From: Telopea speciosissima
Taxonomy: Eukaryota; Streptophyta; Magnoliopsida; Proteales; Proteaceae
NCBI RefSeq assembly: GCF_018873765.1
Contig: NC_057916.1
Coordinates: forward strand, 12,893,501 to 12,957,500
DNA length: 64,000 nt
Direction: 5' to 3'
Part shown: positions 21,661 through 33,259 of the stretch, piece by piece
How the letters are laid out: the number at the start of each line of letters is the position of its first letter
How positions within the stretch are numbered: position 1 is the stretch's first letter
Notes under the pieces: generated by a model
The model's input: the letters and a program-made list of their open reading frames with translations, nothing else
What the model was told of the DNA's origin: nothing
Databases searched by the model: none
Program-made: the position numbers and the translations under genes

Positions 21661-24190
21661 AAGATACATATTGTTTCACATATTATGTTTGGGATACCTA
21701 AATCAAGATAACATTAATCAGATTAATAAAAAAAATTTATTTCCAATGTTACCCTTAATATATCTTAACTATTCTTCTTCACGTAAACTAGTAAACTACG
21801 ACACTATTCATCTCCCTCTTCTACTATACTTTTCCCCCACCCCAACTACTTACCCTTGTTACTCCATTTTGCAACTCCCTCACCCATAACTACATTGTCT
21901 CACCCCCATCTCCCACCTCAACGATATTTCTGCCCTACCCCAACACTCCCTTGGCCCACCCCCATCTCCCAACTCTACGGATATTTTCTCCACACCCCAT
22001 CACTTCCTTGTATCGTCGTCATCCCCCCCACCCCTACTATTTTTCTTCCCTGCCCACATCGCTCCTGTACCCCACCCCCACTTCTATATATATATATATA
22101 TATTGCCATTTCACGATCCAACTCAATAAGATTGTTTCGTTGCTCCATGTTGTTTTGCCATGGACATGATGATCTAATGATTTGACCGTTCACTAGAGAG
22201 GGTGAATTGTCTGTATTAATCATGTGTCAAATTTCAGATATAAATTTAATCAAATATCCTCTTGAGTATATCCTTACGCCCATGTATTTTTAGCCATCCA
22301 TGTGTCAACATGCACCCTCCTTTACTCCCATAAACCACAATTTCAAAACTTCATATTGCCATTTGTTCAGCTCCAATTAGTTTTTTTTCTTTGGTAGAGC
22401 TCCAATTAAGTTGGAACTTAAGGGATGGGGAGGGGAGACCTTGGGGTTACATAGGGGGGGGGGGGAAAGAGCTTGTAACCTTTTTCTTCATTATAAGTGA
22501 AGTCACTCTCATCCCAATGTGGAAATAGGCACCGTGTTGAACTATGCATATCATTGTGTTGTGGTAGTTGGATTGTTCTTTGTTTGTTACCTTGTGTTTA
22601 TTTATGCGTTATGGATAGGCTTTGGTTCTTACCAAATAAAAAAAAAATGATAGGTTTTGATCGATTTGCATAACACCTTGCATGTGGTAGATTTTGGGTT
22701 CTATCAAATAAACATCCCCCAAATTTATTAAATATATCCAACAATGGCAAGTTGTCTTTCCTTTTTTTTTTTTAAAGGTTGGAGGGTGGGGTTTGTGGGG
22801 GTCGGGATGAACTAATGAAGAGAGAGATTTTTATCAATGAAGTTCTTTCTTTCCATTAAAAAAAGAAGAGAGAGATTATTTAGAGATTTGTTATCAACCA
22901 CCATACCGTGATAGGTTATAATTCCTGGATTTATTAGTGGACAATCCAGTATGTCCAACTAAGAGCAGAAGCAAAGCACATTAACAATAGAACATAAAGC
23001 CCTGCATACAAGCGCATGCACTAAAAAAATTTAGAGAAAAAAAAACGCTTACTGATCGTGTGGTTTCTGTGCTCAAACACATGCAAGATCGCGTGAAATT
23101 ACCACTCAATTTTCAATAAAATAAAAAATGTCATTCAGGCATATCCCCTTGCATGTGCTCTCATTGATCACCATAACTACATGATCAAACAACAATCTCT
23201 TGCCCAAAAATTAAATAAATGAATAGAGAGTGTGATTTGTGGAGGAAAGCACCAGTCTCTCTCTACTCTTCTCATATAGGGTCATTTCACTTGGGAAGGA
23301 GAGAGATAGACTGTGGCGGATGCTACTTGATATTGCGCTTCCCCACAAAAAAAAAGATTATAACACCAAGAAGAAGAAAAGACAAGATAAAAAGATTCTA
23401 AACGAAACCCCGGAGTAGTCAAACTCAGATCAGAATTGACCGATTCAATCAATTCAACTCGAAATCAATCAATCTAATTTTGATTATCACCAAAATTTTA
23501 AAACCAAGTTTTGATAGAGTATGGCCAATTCCTATTAGCGTGATCTATTGGGAGAAATCATATTTGTCTCCTATGGAAAGTTTTTCTCCAATCTTTTATT
23601 TCCTTCTATTATCGCATGTGATTATGAAAACGATATCAATGTAATCCCTCCATTATCACATGTGATAATGACTGTATTATCTCTTATATTTGTGCTATTT
23701 AAGTAGCACCTTTATTGTGAATCAATCAAGCAATTCAATATCATTTTCTTCCAATTCTAACAATTCCGGAACGGTTAAAATCGTGATCACATCTGAATCA
23801 ATGGAGTTCAATCTCATATCGATTCAAAGTCTTAAAGCCTTGGGTGTGGGTGAAGACAAACCATTGTTTTGCACTATACCTATCTATTATCTTCATTTTT
23901 TATAAATTCATCGCATGTAGCTCTGAATCTATTCTCTTCATCGTTTACCCCAAAAAAAATCTATTGTCTTCGTCATGTGAATCATGTGAAGAGCTTTTGA
24001 AATCTGAGCTGGGGGAAAAGAAAAGTGGTGTTCGTACCACCGAAGCGGCTGCCACCTTTGAGTATATGTGTCGAAAACAAGAAATGAAAAGAAGATAAAA
24101 GGGGAGGATTTTCACGCACGGCCGCATTAGGCAAGACGGGTGATGATGTGTCGAATAGGGAGATGGTCATTTCAACCAGTCTTCTCCGAA
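21661..24190. other. Intergenic, no gene recognised
   Basis: AT-rich DNA with a C-rich, T-rich stretch at 21835-22080 (ccccaccccca-type repeats), a (TA)n run near 22085-22104, a poly-G run near 22456, and simple A runs. 23540-23760 resembles the end of a copia-type LTR (TATA-like tatttaagtagcacc followed by a leader), but no partner LTR or polyprotein was found. No host gene is supported. Confidence 0.4.
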
Positions 24191-24900
24191 GTAAGGGTGT
24201 CAAACGGTGCGATTTTGAATATACTTAGCGGTTTCGATTCTGTGCACATTTTGCAAGGTAGAAATCAAAACCGCACCAGATAAAAATCATCCAAAATAAG
24301 AATCGTTTATATGCGGTGCGGTTTTAGCGGTTTCTATTTGGTTTTCATTATCCAATTTACATGTGGTTTGTAATAATGGTTTCACCTTTGTACCCTTTAA
24401 TTTTATTTTCCATGTGCTTATTATGTGAAATAAATTATATTGTTTCATACGCATCTAACTCTAGGCAAAGTTCACTTAGACATGCTAGTTGCAATGATAA
24501 TTTTAAGTGATTATTCAAGGTCGCAAAATACCGCAAGGGAAACCAACCTGAGGACATCACCAATTCATAACCCAGTCAATTCTTTAAAACAGTCCACTAA
24601 GACATGCTCGTACTAAAACCTTCTGTTCCTCCATGAATTTGGCATTTAAACTGAAATTCAAAAAAATCTCAGTAAGGAGTCCTAATATTTTAGAGTGCAT
24701 AACCCATTCTTAAACAAATCAGAACATTCCTAATATTGGTTTTCTACTCGATTTCTAGTCAATTAACCGATGATTTTCCGATTTTGAATCGAACAAAACC
24801 GGTAATAGAACCTATAAATCAGAATCACATCATTTCTATATGGTACGGTTCGATTCGATCATAAATGATCGATTCCGATTTCATTTTGACACTTAGTCCA
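24190..24900. mobile_element. Possible non-autonomous hAT-like element
   Basis: The stretch begins taagggtgtcaaacggtgcg and ends cattttgacactta, giving imperfect inverted termini of the GTGTCAAA type. The interior is non-coding and rich in ggtttcgattc- and aaccgca-like words. No clean 8 bp target duplication could be confirmed, so the assignment is tentative. Confidence 0.45.
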
Positions 24901-25779
24901 ATGGCAAGGGTCTGTGCTTGGCGGTGCATGATGCATGTTTGTGTACAAAACATTTTTTTTCAAAACAGAAAAAAAAAAAAATGAAATTGAGAAAAGATAT
25001 TACCTCATCATGCTTTTTGTCTTGTTATGTTTTTTCCCTTTTTACAATGAAATTCTCATGTTATATATGATGAAAATTATCATATTATATCAAACTACAA
25101 AATACTAATCGCATTTTACAATCGGATGGTAAATTAACCGGATATTTATCCAAATCTGAACTGAAATATCTGAATCTGAATATCTTTAAGACGGATTGAG
25201 ATATTTTTCGAAATCAAAATTCCGGATTCGAACACGGACCAGATTCGGATTTTCGACTATCCATTTACAATCCTACTATTTGCCTCATGGCAGGTCAGGT
25301 AGAAGTGTAGAACCCAAATTTTGGTGAGAAGCAATATTCATTGTCTCCCACTTATATACTAAGTTCAAACTCAACATGATCCTATCTAGCGTCAAAATCA
25401 AATGAAAAAAAGTGATCGATGTTCTCTGTGCCACAACGCATGTGGTGCCTAAACACATGAGGGTGTTATTTCCACCATTCAAGGGGGGTGGGGCGATCAT
25501 TTCGCCCACTCCCCATGTGTATAGCGCAGCTTGCACACCAGGCATAGAAAAAACAAAAAAGGAAAAAAAAGTAGCAAATCTTTTGTAAAATTTTGAATCA
25601 TTAAATATTATACAAAACGAGTCATATAATTGAATTAAAAGCCCAAATTTGACACCTTACCAATATATGGTATTATGGTGTCCTGTTTCATTTCAAGGGT
25701 AGGATATATCCAGTTTGCTTTTATTTATGGTAAAAGGCAGATATGGACTTGTGGAGTCCTCCAGAATTGCATCCATTCT
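24901..25779. other. Intergenic, no gene recognised
   Basis: AT-rich sequence with a degenerate repeat at 25110-25270 built of words like tctgaatctgaatatc. A short GC-richer patch at 25430-25540 resembles the tandem units at 30785-31035. No coding sequence can be supported. Confidence 0.4.
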
Positions 25780-25961
25780 GTCATCTCTGATTTATATGCC
25801 ATATTTATTTAGAAAATTAAACGATAAAATCATATATATTTACATAGTCGCATGATTAATGCATGAATCTGTCATCTATGTTTAATGTGCCATATTTATT
25901 TAGAAAATTAAACGATAAAATCATATATATTTACATAGTCGCATGATTAATGCATGAACCC
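25780..25961 (+). repeat. 91 bp tandem duplication
   Basis: The unit gccatatttatttagaaaat...gcatgattaatgcatga occurs twice with a period of 91 bases. The first starts near 25798 and the second near 25889. The copies are almost identical, so the duplication is recent. Confidence 0.9.
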
Positions 25962-26603
25962 TTATGACAGTCCTCCATTTTGAAATCCACCTATGAATTT
26001 AATTTTAGTGAAAACTGATGGTCCTCCTGATCGAGAGTCGAGACCCGAAAAAAAAGAAAAAAAACCGATGTTCCTCTCATCATTCACTCAAACAAAAATT
26101 CCCTTTGGCTCTTTCAGCCCCCTATACTATAGAAGGGAGTTGGATTCACATTCCCGTACAAGAATGGGTTACAATCATTCAGATGGTATCCACACATAAT
26201 GGATGCCATTCGGATGGAAGGAAGGCCTTCACATCCAGTAAAAAAAGTCAAAAAAAAATCCAAAAGCCATTAATGAAGACATCCAGAATTCTAGGGTCTT
26301 ACGAGCGTAAAAGTTAAAAGTATTGAAAAAAAAAAATCTTTTTCACTTGTATGCAAGTTAATCTATATATACATAATGATAATTAAATTTTTGTAAATTA
26401 GTAATACATTGAAACAAATTAAACCTGCTATAAAAGAACATTGTAATGTAATGCAGAAAACCTTCTAAGGTGACAGGGAAGTCAATGGACATGGTCCAAG
26501 TAAAATCTACCATTGTAATTAATAATGGATTAATGGGACTTCAAGATCTTTCTAGCTAGTAGCTGTGGCTGAGTTTACTAAGCATCAAGAGAAAAGGATT
26601 CAG

Positions 26604-26785
26604 ATTGTCTACTGTGCGCTACCCCAACTGCGATGTGTTGCGCAAACACAGGGTCATGCGTATTGACCGCATTACCCTCACTCAGGCAAGGCACTCTGAC
26701 AAGGGTAAGGCGGTCATTGCACGTGATCCTATGTCTACGCAACGTGGCAGTTGGGGCAGCCCGTGCGGTAAAGAAGTCCAATCCA
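26604..26785. repeat. Long imperfect hairpin (foldback/MITE or small-RNA precursor candidate)
   Basis: The left arm, containing ccccaactgcgatgtgttgc and attgaccgcattaccct, pairs with the right arm, whose reverse complement contains gccccaactgccacgttgc and atgaccgccttaccct. The arms are about 75 bases at roughly 75% identity, with a loop of about 15-25 bases (around 26682-26700). It lies 1.2 kb upstream of the O-methyltransferase gene. It is open on both strands because of its symmetry, not because it codes. Confidence 0.75.
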
Positions 26786-26983
26786 AGAAAAAACCCCCCT
26801 CAAAAACAAAAATAGATTCACAAGAATATAGTACTCTCACTTCAAAATCGATGTTACAAATGTTGATAGAGAACACACTGTCACGCTACAACTCACATAC
26901 AATAAACGTAAGAGAACCTTCTCTACTTTTTTTTTGATAGGTAAAGGGGGATGTAGGATGTAAACCAGGAGATTTGAACTCAA

Positions 26984-27169
26984 GACCTCCTTCTAAAAGC
27001 ACAAGAGATATTTTCGTCTAACCAAATATTCTCCCACTTTTATTTTTATAACAAAAATGGATGTAAAAGAGTCAAAGACCTCCTTCTAGAAGCACAAGAG
27101 ATATTTTCGTCTAACCAAATATTCTCCCACTTTTATTTTTATAACAAAAGTGGATGTAAAAGAGTCAAA
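26984..27169 (+). repeat. 93 bp tandem duplication
   Basis: The unit gacctccttctaaaagcac...ggatgtaaaagagtcaaa occurs twice at 26984 and 27077, nearly identical. It is non-coding and lies in the upstream region of the O-methyltransferase gene. Confidence 0.9.
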
Positions 27170-27998
27170 GTCTTCTCGATGCCAACATTAAAAATAGGGA
27201 AGCAGTTTTCTGTCAGAGAGAGATAGACACATGGAAGTGCTGGCATAGACCACACTCCCGGACAGAGATCTTTTTTTCTTAAAAATATTACGTGTCCGTC
27301 TCTTTTTTAGAAAGACTTCGTGACGAAAGTATTATTGTTAAAGTCTTCAGCAGAGGATCCAACTAAAAAACCGCCTCTTGTGTTGTTATTGACGTAGCCG
27401 AGGCCCGCCCAAATACATGTACACGGCAAGGGCAACTTCCTTGGCGGAGGATCCCAAGTCCAACAAAAAAATCCGTTTTTGTGATCGAGGTAGCCCAAGC
27501 CCACGTACACAGCAATGGTGACGCCATAATCTCAAACTTTCACTCCCCACCTCCCATTGAAGTGCACATCACAAGGCCACCACACCAATGGACAGCAGTC
27601 GGGTTTGACTTCACGAGTATCCATCATATTCAAGTCTATAAATTCTCTTCATTTGTTGGTAAGGGTAGGGTCGTGTATTCAATGTAAAGAAGACTTCAGG
27701 TCACCGACACTATTGGAATGATGACAAGAGAAGCTTCCTCCGCGCGCTTACAAGACTGGGTCATGTTCAGGGTTTAAAGAATCAGGAATCAGATTGGTGA
27801 ATCCGCCGATTTGTAGTGGAATAGAGTCAATATATAGACAGTGATTGATCCTGATTTCCACTTAACCAAAACTATCGAATTCACACCTAAAAGCCCTAAA
27901 TATTCCCTTTTTTGGGATCTCAAGACCGATTTGGATCTCTCTATATATATGTCAGTTGTGTTGTCCAAGCCATTATACCCAGTTCAAAAACTAAAAAT
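27170..27998 (+). promoter_or_regulatory. Upstream region of the O-methyltransferase gene
   Basis: No competing gene is seen. Bases 27210-27270 repeat a motif found upstream of both HEXO1 copies (near 235-310 and 47940-48000). The 5' UTR probably includes the stretch from about 27840. The sequence ctatatatatg near 27940-27951 lies only about 50 bases before the ATG, so it may be 5' UTR rather than a TATA box. Confidence 0.35.
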
Positions 27999-30252
27999 AT
28001 GTCATCAACACAAAACCATTCTGAAACATTCAAAGAAGACGAAGAAGAATGCTTATTTGCCTTACAACTAGCCACGGGCTCGTTAGTTCATATGGTATTG
28101 AAAGCTGCCATCGAGCTAAATCTGCTAGAGATCATGGCAAGAGCTGGTCCAGGGAAACACCTTTCACCTATAGAGATAGCAGCTCAGCTCCCTATAAAGA
28201 ACCCAGAAGCTCCTGTTATGCTTGATCGTATGTTGCGTCTCTTGACCAGCTATTCTATACTTACTTCCTCTCTGGTCACTGGTGACGATGGTCGAGTTCA
28301 AAGGCTCTACGGTTTAGCTCCTGTTTGCAAATTTTTTGTTTCAAACAAAGATGGATCTTCGTTGTCTCCTTTGCTTCTCTTGATGCAAGACAAGGTTTAC
28401 ATGGAGAGCTGGTTAGTTTTATTATAAATAATACAAATTTTAAGTTTTTTTAATTACATGTTAATTACCACTTTTAGTACCAATCCATTACAATTTAGTC
28501 TTTTTCATATATCTTGACTCATGAATATTGTAGGTACCACTTGAAAGATGCAGTTCTTGAAGGAGGAACTCCATTTAACAAGGCTTATGAAATGCAAATC
28601 TATGAATACCTTGGGAAGGATTCAAGGTTCAACCAAATTTTTAATAAAGCAATGTTTAACTCTTCCTTCACACTCATGAAGGGAATAGCTGAGATTTATA
28701 GGGGATTTGAGGATGTGAATGTGGTGGTTGACGTGGGCGGAGGACTAGGGGAGAATCTTAACTTGATCAGTTCCAAGTACCCTACCATTAAGGGCATTAA
28801 CTTTGATTTGCCTCATGTGATAGCTAATGCACCGTCCTATCCTGGTATTGTATTCTCCTTACAAATCATAATTCTTTTTTCATCCACAACTCGATTCCTG
28901 AAAAGCCTAGGCTTTAGTTCACATTATGGGTATTGGTATTTGTCACCATCGATATGATACCGATGTGCATCCGATTGTTTAGGTCTGAATTGGTCAGAAA
29001 TTGTGTTGTAGTGAGTGCGTTCCATAGTCAGGAATAGAGGGGTATAATCCCTCATTGGTCGGGTGTTTTGTGACGGTTGAGCTTATGACCTTGGGAGGGT
29101 CTCTCCATCCTGAAGTTCAGACTTTAGAGTTCGATGCCCTAAAATAGTATTAGAGTGGGATGTCCATGCACTAGCCATGTAGGGCTCATGGCCCAAAGTG
29201 GGGGGAGTTGATGTAGTGAGTGCATTCCATGGATAGGAATATGGAGGTTTAGTCCTACATCGGTTGCTTTGTGTGCGGCTGTTAAGCTTAATTATGACCT
29301 TAGGAGGGTCTCTCCATCCTGAAGTTTAGACTTTAGAGTTGGATGCCCTAAAATAGTATTAGAGTGGGATGTCCATGCACTGGCCATGTAGGGCTCATGG
29401 CTCAAAGTGGGGGGAGTTGATGTAGTGAGTGCATTCCATGGGATGGATTCAGGAATATGGGGGTTTAGTCCTACATCGGTTGCGATGTGTGCGGCTGTTA
29501 AGTTTAATTATGACCTTTGGAGGGCCTCTTCACCCTGAAGCTCAAGCTTTTTAGTTAGATGCTGTGAAATTTGATTAGTAGAGGGTCATAGTGTATGCAG
29601 CCTTACCCCTGTTTCGCTGAGAGGCTGTTTCAAGAGACTCAAACCTGTGACCACTTAATCACAATTAATGGAGCAACCTAACCATTGCACTAAGCATTGC
29701 ACCAAGGTCCACCCTCAATACATCCTATCTTTCTATTTGAATTTTTTAATAGGAACGATAAATGATAGCTTTCCAACTTTGGTTTTCAGGGGTGGAGCAT
29801 ATTGCAGGGGATATGTTTTTGAGTGTTCCAAAAGGGGACATCATCTTTATGAAGGTGAGCGCACCTGAATACTTGTTCAATTCCTTCAATGCTTAACAGA
29901 GTTCTGAGTAACCACTAATGTGTTGTGTATATGCTTCTGAAAACTACTTATGTAGACCATACTTCATAACTGGAGTGATGCGCACTGCTTGAGCTTATTG
30001 AAGAACTGCTATGAAGCGTTACCAGAAAATGGGAAGGTGGTTGTTGTGGAAACAATTCTTCCAGAGACGCCAGAGACTAATTTACTGGCAAAAGGTGGAT
30101 TTGGAATGGATTTGATTATGATGACACAACACAGTGGAGGAAAGGAGAGGACAGAGAAGGAATACAGGGCCTTGGCAAATGGTGCTGGATTTAGTGGCGC
30201 TACACTCATCTGTCGTCTCTTTGCCTCCTCAGTCATGGAATTCTATAAATAG
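27999..30252 (+). CDS. COMT-type plant O-methyltransferase (SAM-dependent)
   Basis: This is a cytosolic class II O-methyltransferase that moves a methyl group from SAM to a hydroxyl of a phenolic or alkaloid substrate. Four exons (27999-28411, 28534-28844, 29790-29854, 29956-30252) join in frame into 361 residues, the normal length for caffeic acid O-methyltransferases. The ATG at 27999 is the first in the frame, and the protein begins [10 protein letters not shown]. Features: N-terminal dimerisation domain (about 1-120); SAM-binding VVDVGGGLG (202-210); [10 protein letters not shown] (225-234); GDMF (248-251); catalytic His267 in ILHNWSD; Glu295 in VVETILP; and [10 protein letters not shown] near the C-terminus. 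The COMT motif MSxHS is replaced by MFNSS (178-182), so the substrate pocket differs from true COMT. The substrate cannot be inferred. All motifs are intact and the gene looks functional. Intron 2 contains a 200 bp tandem array. Confidence 0.93.
29009..29570 (+). repeat. About 204 bp tandem repeat in O-methyltransferase intron 2, ~2.7 copies
   Basis: Units begin gtagtgagtgcgttccat (near 29009) or gtagtgagtgcattccat (near 29216 and 29421), and include ggagggtctctccatcctga and gatgtccatgcactagcc. The third unit is shortened. The sequence has a dispersed-repeat character and probably arose by unequal exchange within the intron. Confidence 0.9.
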
Positions 30253-30784
30253 ATGTGAACCTATGTACCACTTTTACTAAAAGTTTACTTGCCCTACATG
30301 CATTGGTGTACTAGGTTTTTTGCTGTTGGGTGGACAATACAAGGCCATGTTAGTTTTATTTTTATCATTCTTATTTAGTGTGTCATTACCAAAAAAAAAA
30401 TATAAATTTAGCGTCTGTCTTAAAAGAGGCACATACAATTTCATTGTATGTTGTTCTTGGAATAATATATATTTTTGGTGAAGGGAATAGTTATTTTATG
30501 CAAGAAGTACTCTTATGGTTCCTTTAATAAATCATAAAATGGGTGCATTTATTTTCATATATGTTTTTTTTTTTTTTTTTTTTAAAGTTAGGGGCTGTCT
30601 GAATGACATTTCTATAGGTATATGTTGAATATGTAACTTTCTTTTTTTTGCCCTTTGTTTTATTCCCAAGAGTTCTTTAAGTCTATTACCACAAAAAAAA
30701 AAAAAAAAAAAAACTTTCAGTTGAGGGTAAAAATGGGTTTTCATAACAATTTGTAAGTGTACTTACTATTATGTCATTGGGAAG

Positions 30785-31035
30785 GGTTTGCTACCTGGTC
30801 CCATGGCCCCAACACCAGTGTGATGGCCAATGAGGGCCAGGGTGCCTAAGGGCAGCCAACAAGAGGGGCATGAACACACAGTGGCCATTTTGCCCCCTTG
30901 TGTGCGGGCATAAGGGAGTGTGACTAGGCAGCATCCCATGGCCCCTACACCAGTGCGGGGTCAATTAGGGGGCGTGCAAGGGCATCCAACAAGGGGGGTG
31001 CGACAATCATTTTTCCCCCTTTTGTGTGGGCGTAA
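30785..31035 (+). repeat. Two diverged GC-rich tandem units of about 140 bp
   Basis: The motifs cccatggcccc...acaccagtg, gggcagccaacaagaggggc and ttttgcccccttgtgtgcgg recur about 140 bases later with changes. A related sequence occurs at 25430-25540, so the unit belongs to a dispersed family. No coding potential. Confidence 0.75.
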
Positions 31036-32239
31036 ATTACCCCCTATGTCATTTTAAAGAGTTCTTGTTATCTTGCCCGCATTTCAGATATACATGTGAA
31101 ATGATAGATTTTTACTCTCACTAAAAGAAAATGTATATTATTCTAAAAGGGCAAAACAATAAGGTTACAAATTATAAGAGGTGTCAATAAGAAAATCCTT
31201 TTAAGTTAGTTACTTCAGGTACCTAACGTAATAGGCTTAGAATTTTTTCATTTAATGAAACATGGCACATAATTTATTAGATCAATTTTTATTGTCACAG
31301 ATGTCTATTATTTTTTCAAATGTTACAAAACACCTAATCTACAGACATGGTCTATCTAGACTCTAAATTAGTTGCGTCAAACTTCAAAGTCTAATTCAAT
31401 CAAGGGAAAAGGTTGGGCACACTATCAGGATGCCCAACATGTGTCATTGGTCATCCTCTCTCCTCCTCCTTTGTAAAAGAACCCCTTGTCATCTCACCTC
31501 TTGTGTCTAGTCTTATGATTTTCTCTCCCTTCAATCAAATATCCAATTTTGTATTGGCGTGTATGTCAATGCATGTGTACCAATACTCTAAACATTACCA
31601 TCTACTCTCACAACTCTAGGTGAGATTAGATAATTTAGATTAAAAAAATATATAAAATTAAATGACTAAGATTTGTCTTGTAGTTTTAAAAAATATCACC
31701 TTCTATTGTTATATGGATAACTATCCCATTTATTAATGTCCCACGGATGATGTCAACTTGTTAAATCAATGAAATCTATAGGGGTCCATTGATCTTCATT
31801 TAATAATCACTTCTCCCTAACAACTAAGCATTAATGACATATCCTGGACCCCAACCTCCCAACCTCCCACCCCCCAAAGAAAAAAAATAAAACATTCCTC
31901 CTTTAAACCGTAGAGCTTCATTAGTTTAGAATTTAATGAGTTGAAGAAACCAGCAAACATGATTAAGGATCTATATCACTAAATGAGAGGTGCATGCACC
32001 TCACGAGACCCATTCTTCATCTATTAATGCTTTAGGAAAAGGAGCTTTAAAGAGAGGAGGAGAAAAAGACCTGAAGACGAAGGAAATATGATTATGACTG
32101 GCAAAGAATTTTTTTAGGGGGGGCGGGGGGTGGAAAGATGTGTTATTGACCAAGACCATTATACTTGGGAATATTATCACCTCAAATGGCCTGCCCGTCA
32201 ATTTTCTCAAGACCATTGTATTTGTGAAAATTATCACCT

Positions 32240-32390
32240 CAATTTTTTTGCCTGTCAATTTCCTCAATTCCTCTAATAGAGGGAGGTGGACCCCACCTGG
32301 GCAGTGTGTTCGGGTAAGGGGTAGGGTGATCATTTTCACCCCATCTATTAGATGGAATTGAGGAAATTGAGGAGCAGACAAATTGAGGGG
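32240..32390. repeat. Short imperfect inverted repeat (MITE-like)
   Basis: The stretch gcctgtcaatttcctcaatt followed by cctctaatagagg pairs with tctattagatggaattgagg and aaattgaggagcagac. Arms are about 35-40 bases separated by about 70 bases. No flanking target duplication was established. Confidence 0.65.
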
Positions 32391-32739
32391 ATAAAGATCC
32401 TTTTAAGTGTCGCAGTCCGACTTTTCTTGTATGGGTGTGCTATTGTCCAATAATATCGCACCTCCTTGTGAAGTCATATTTCATGTGCATGAGTGGATTG
32501 CATTTGTGCACCTTGCAGCATACGAGAATGATTCTCATATGAGAAACTGATCCAGCATCGTTGTACTCATCTAAAGATTTCATTATCAGTCTAATCCCAT
32601 TTGCAAAGTGGAGGTATAGATAGTTTTTGAAATTACTTGAAAATTAGACTTTGAGAACTCTTTGGGTGACTGATTCAGCGATTGAAAAATACATAGTAAA
32701 AATATTATTGATGTCAAAGTCCATCAAATACCCTACCAT

Positions 32740-32960
32740 GGTTTTAGTGCACGGTACGTCGGTATCGTTCACCTTCAAAATTGATAAGATACTGTTTACC
32801 TCTATTTTTTCTTAAAAAATGGGGTTTTTTTTGACTACTTTACCCATTGTCTGCACCATTTCACCGATACAATATTGGCCAAGTATTAATATCGGTCACC
32901 TTTAAAACCGTACAGTATCAGCTGTATCAGACGATCCGATATCGATACCTTAAACCATGT
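32740..32960. mobile_element. MITE-like element of the GTATCG family
   Basis: It begins catggttttagtgcacggt and ends gatatcgataccttaaaccatg, so the ends are imperfect inverted repeats. The interior has repeated gtatcg/cgatac words. A related but larger patch lies at 57000-57290. It is non-coding. Confidence 0.6.
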
Positions 32961-33259
32961 AACATTGTACCCTACCCAATCATAATTTTTCTTTGCTTTA
33001 CCCAAACCTACTGACCACGGGTTCACCTTATTATTCTTATACAGGTCTCGGGGTACTCCTCATGGCAATTAGCTAGGCCAGGGGGATTCGGGGTCAGTGG
33101 TATTCTTGCTACCAATCAATGCTCATAGGCTGAACTGCACGATTCAAACACACCTCACCGATCCCGTTCTCTGTAGGTCAGCCTCTACTAATGGCGGGAA
33201 ATTAAACGGTCGGAAGACTGAGAACTGCCGCCGTATACGTATTCCGACGATACCGAAAG

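Larger units (their letters stand above)
30253..33259. other. Intergenic region between O-methyltransferase and FIO1-like genes
   Basis: No gene is recognised. It contains poly-T and poly-A runs near 30565-30585 and 30692-30713, GC-rich tandem units at 30785-31035, an inverted repeat at 32240-32390, and a MITE-like element at 32740-32960. The last 150-200 bases should be promoter and 5' UTR of the FIO1-like gene, but no core promoter motif could be assigned. Confidence 0.5.

Noticed and set aside
25285-25545. Minus-strand frame of 86 codons
   Set aside because: Part of a dispersed GC-richer repeat also seen at 30785-31035; no domain and no splice context.
27912-27998. Longer N-terminus for the O-methyltransferase
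   Set aside because: The upstream in-frame stretch has no ATG; the ATG at 27999 gives the length and N-terminus expected for the family.
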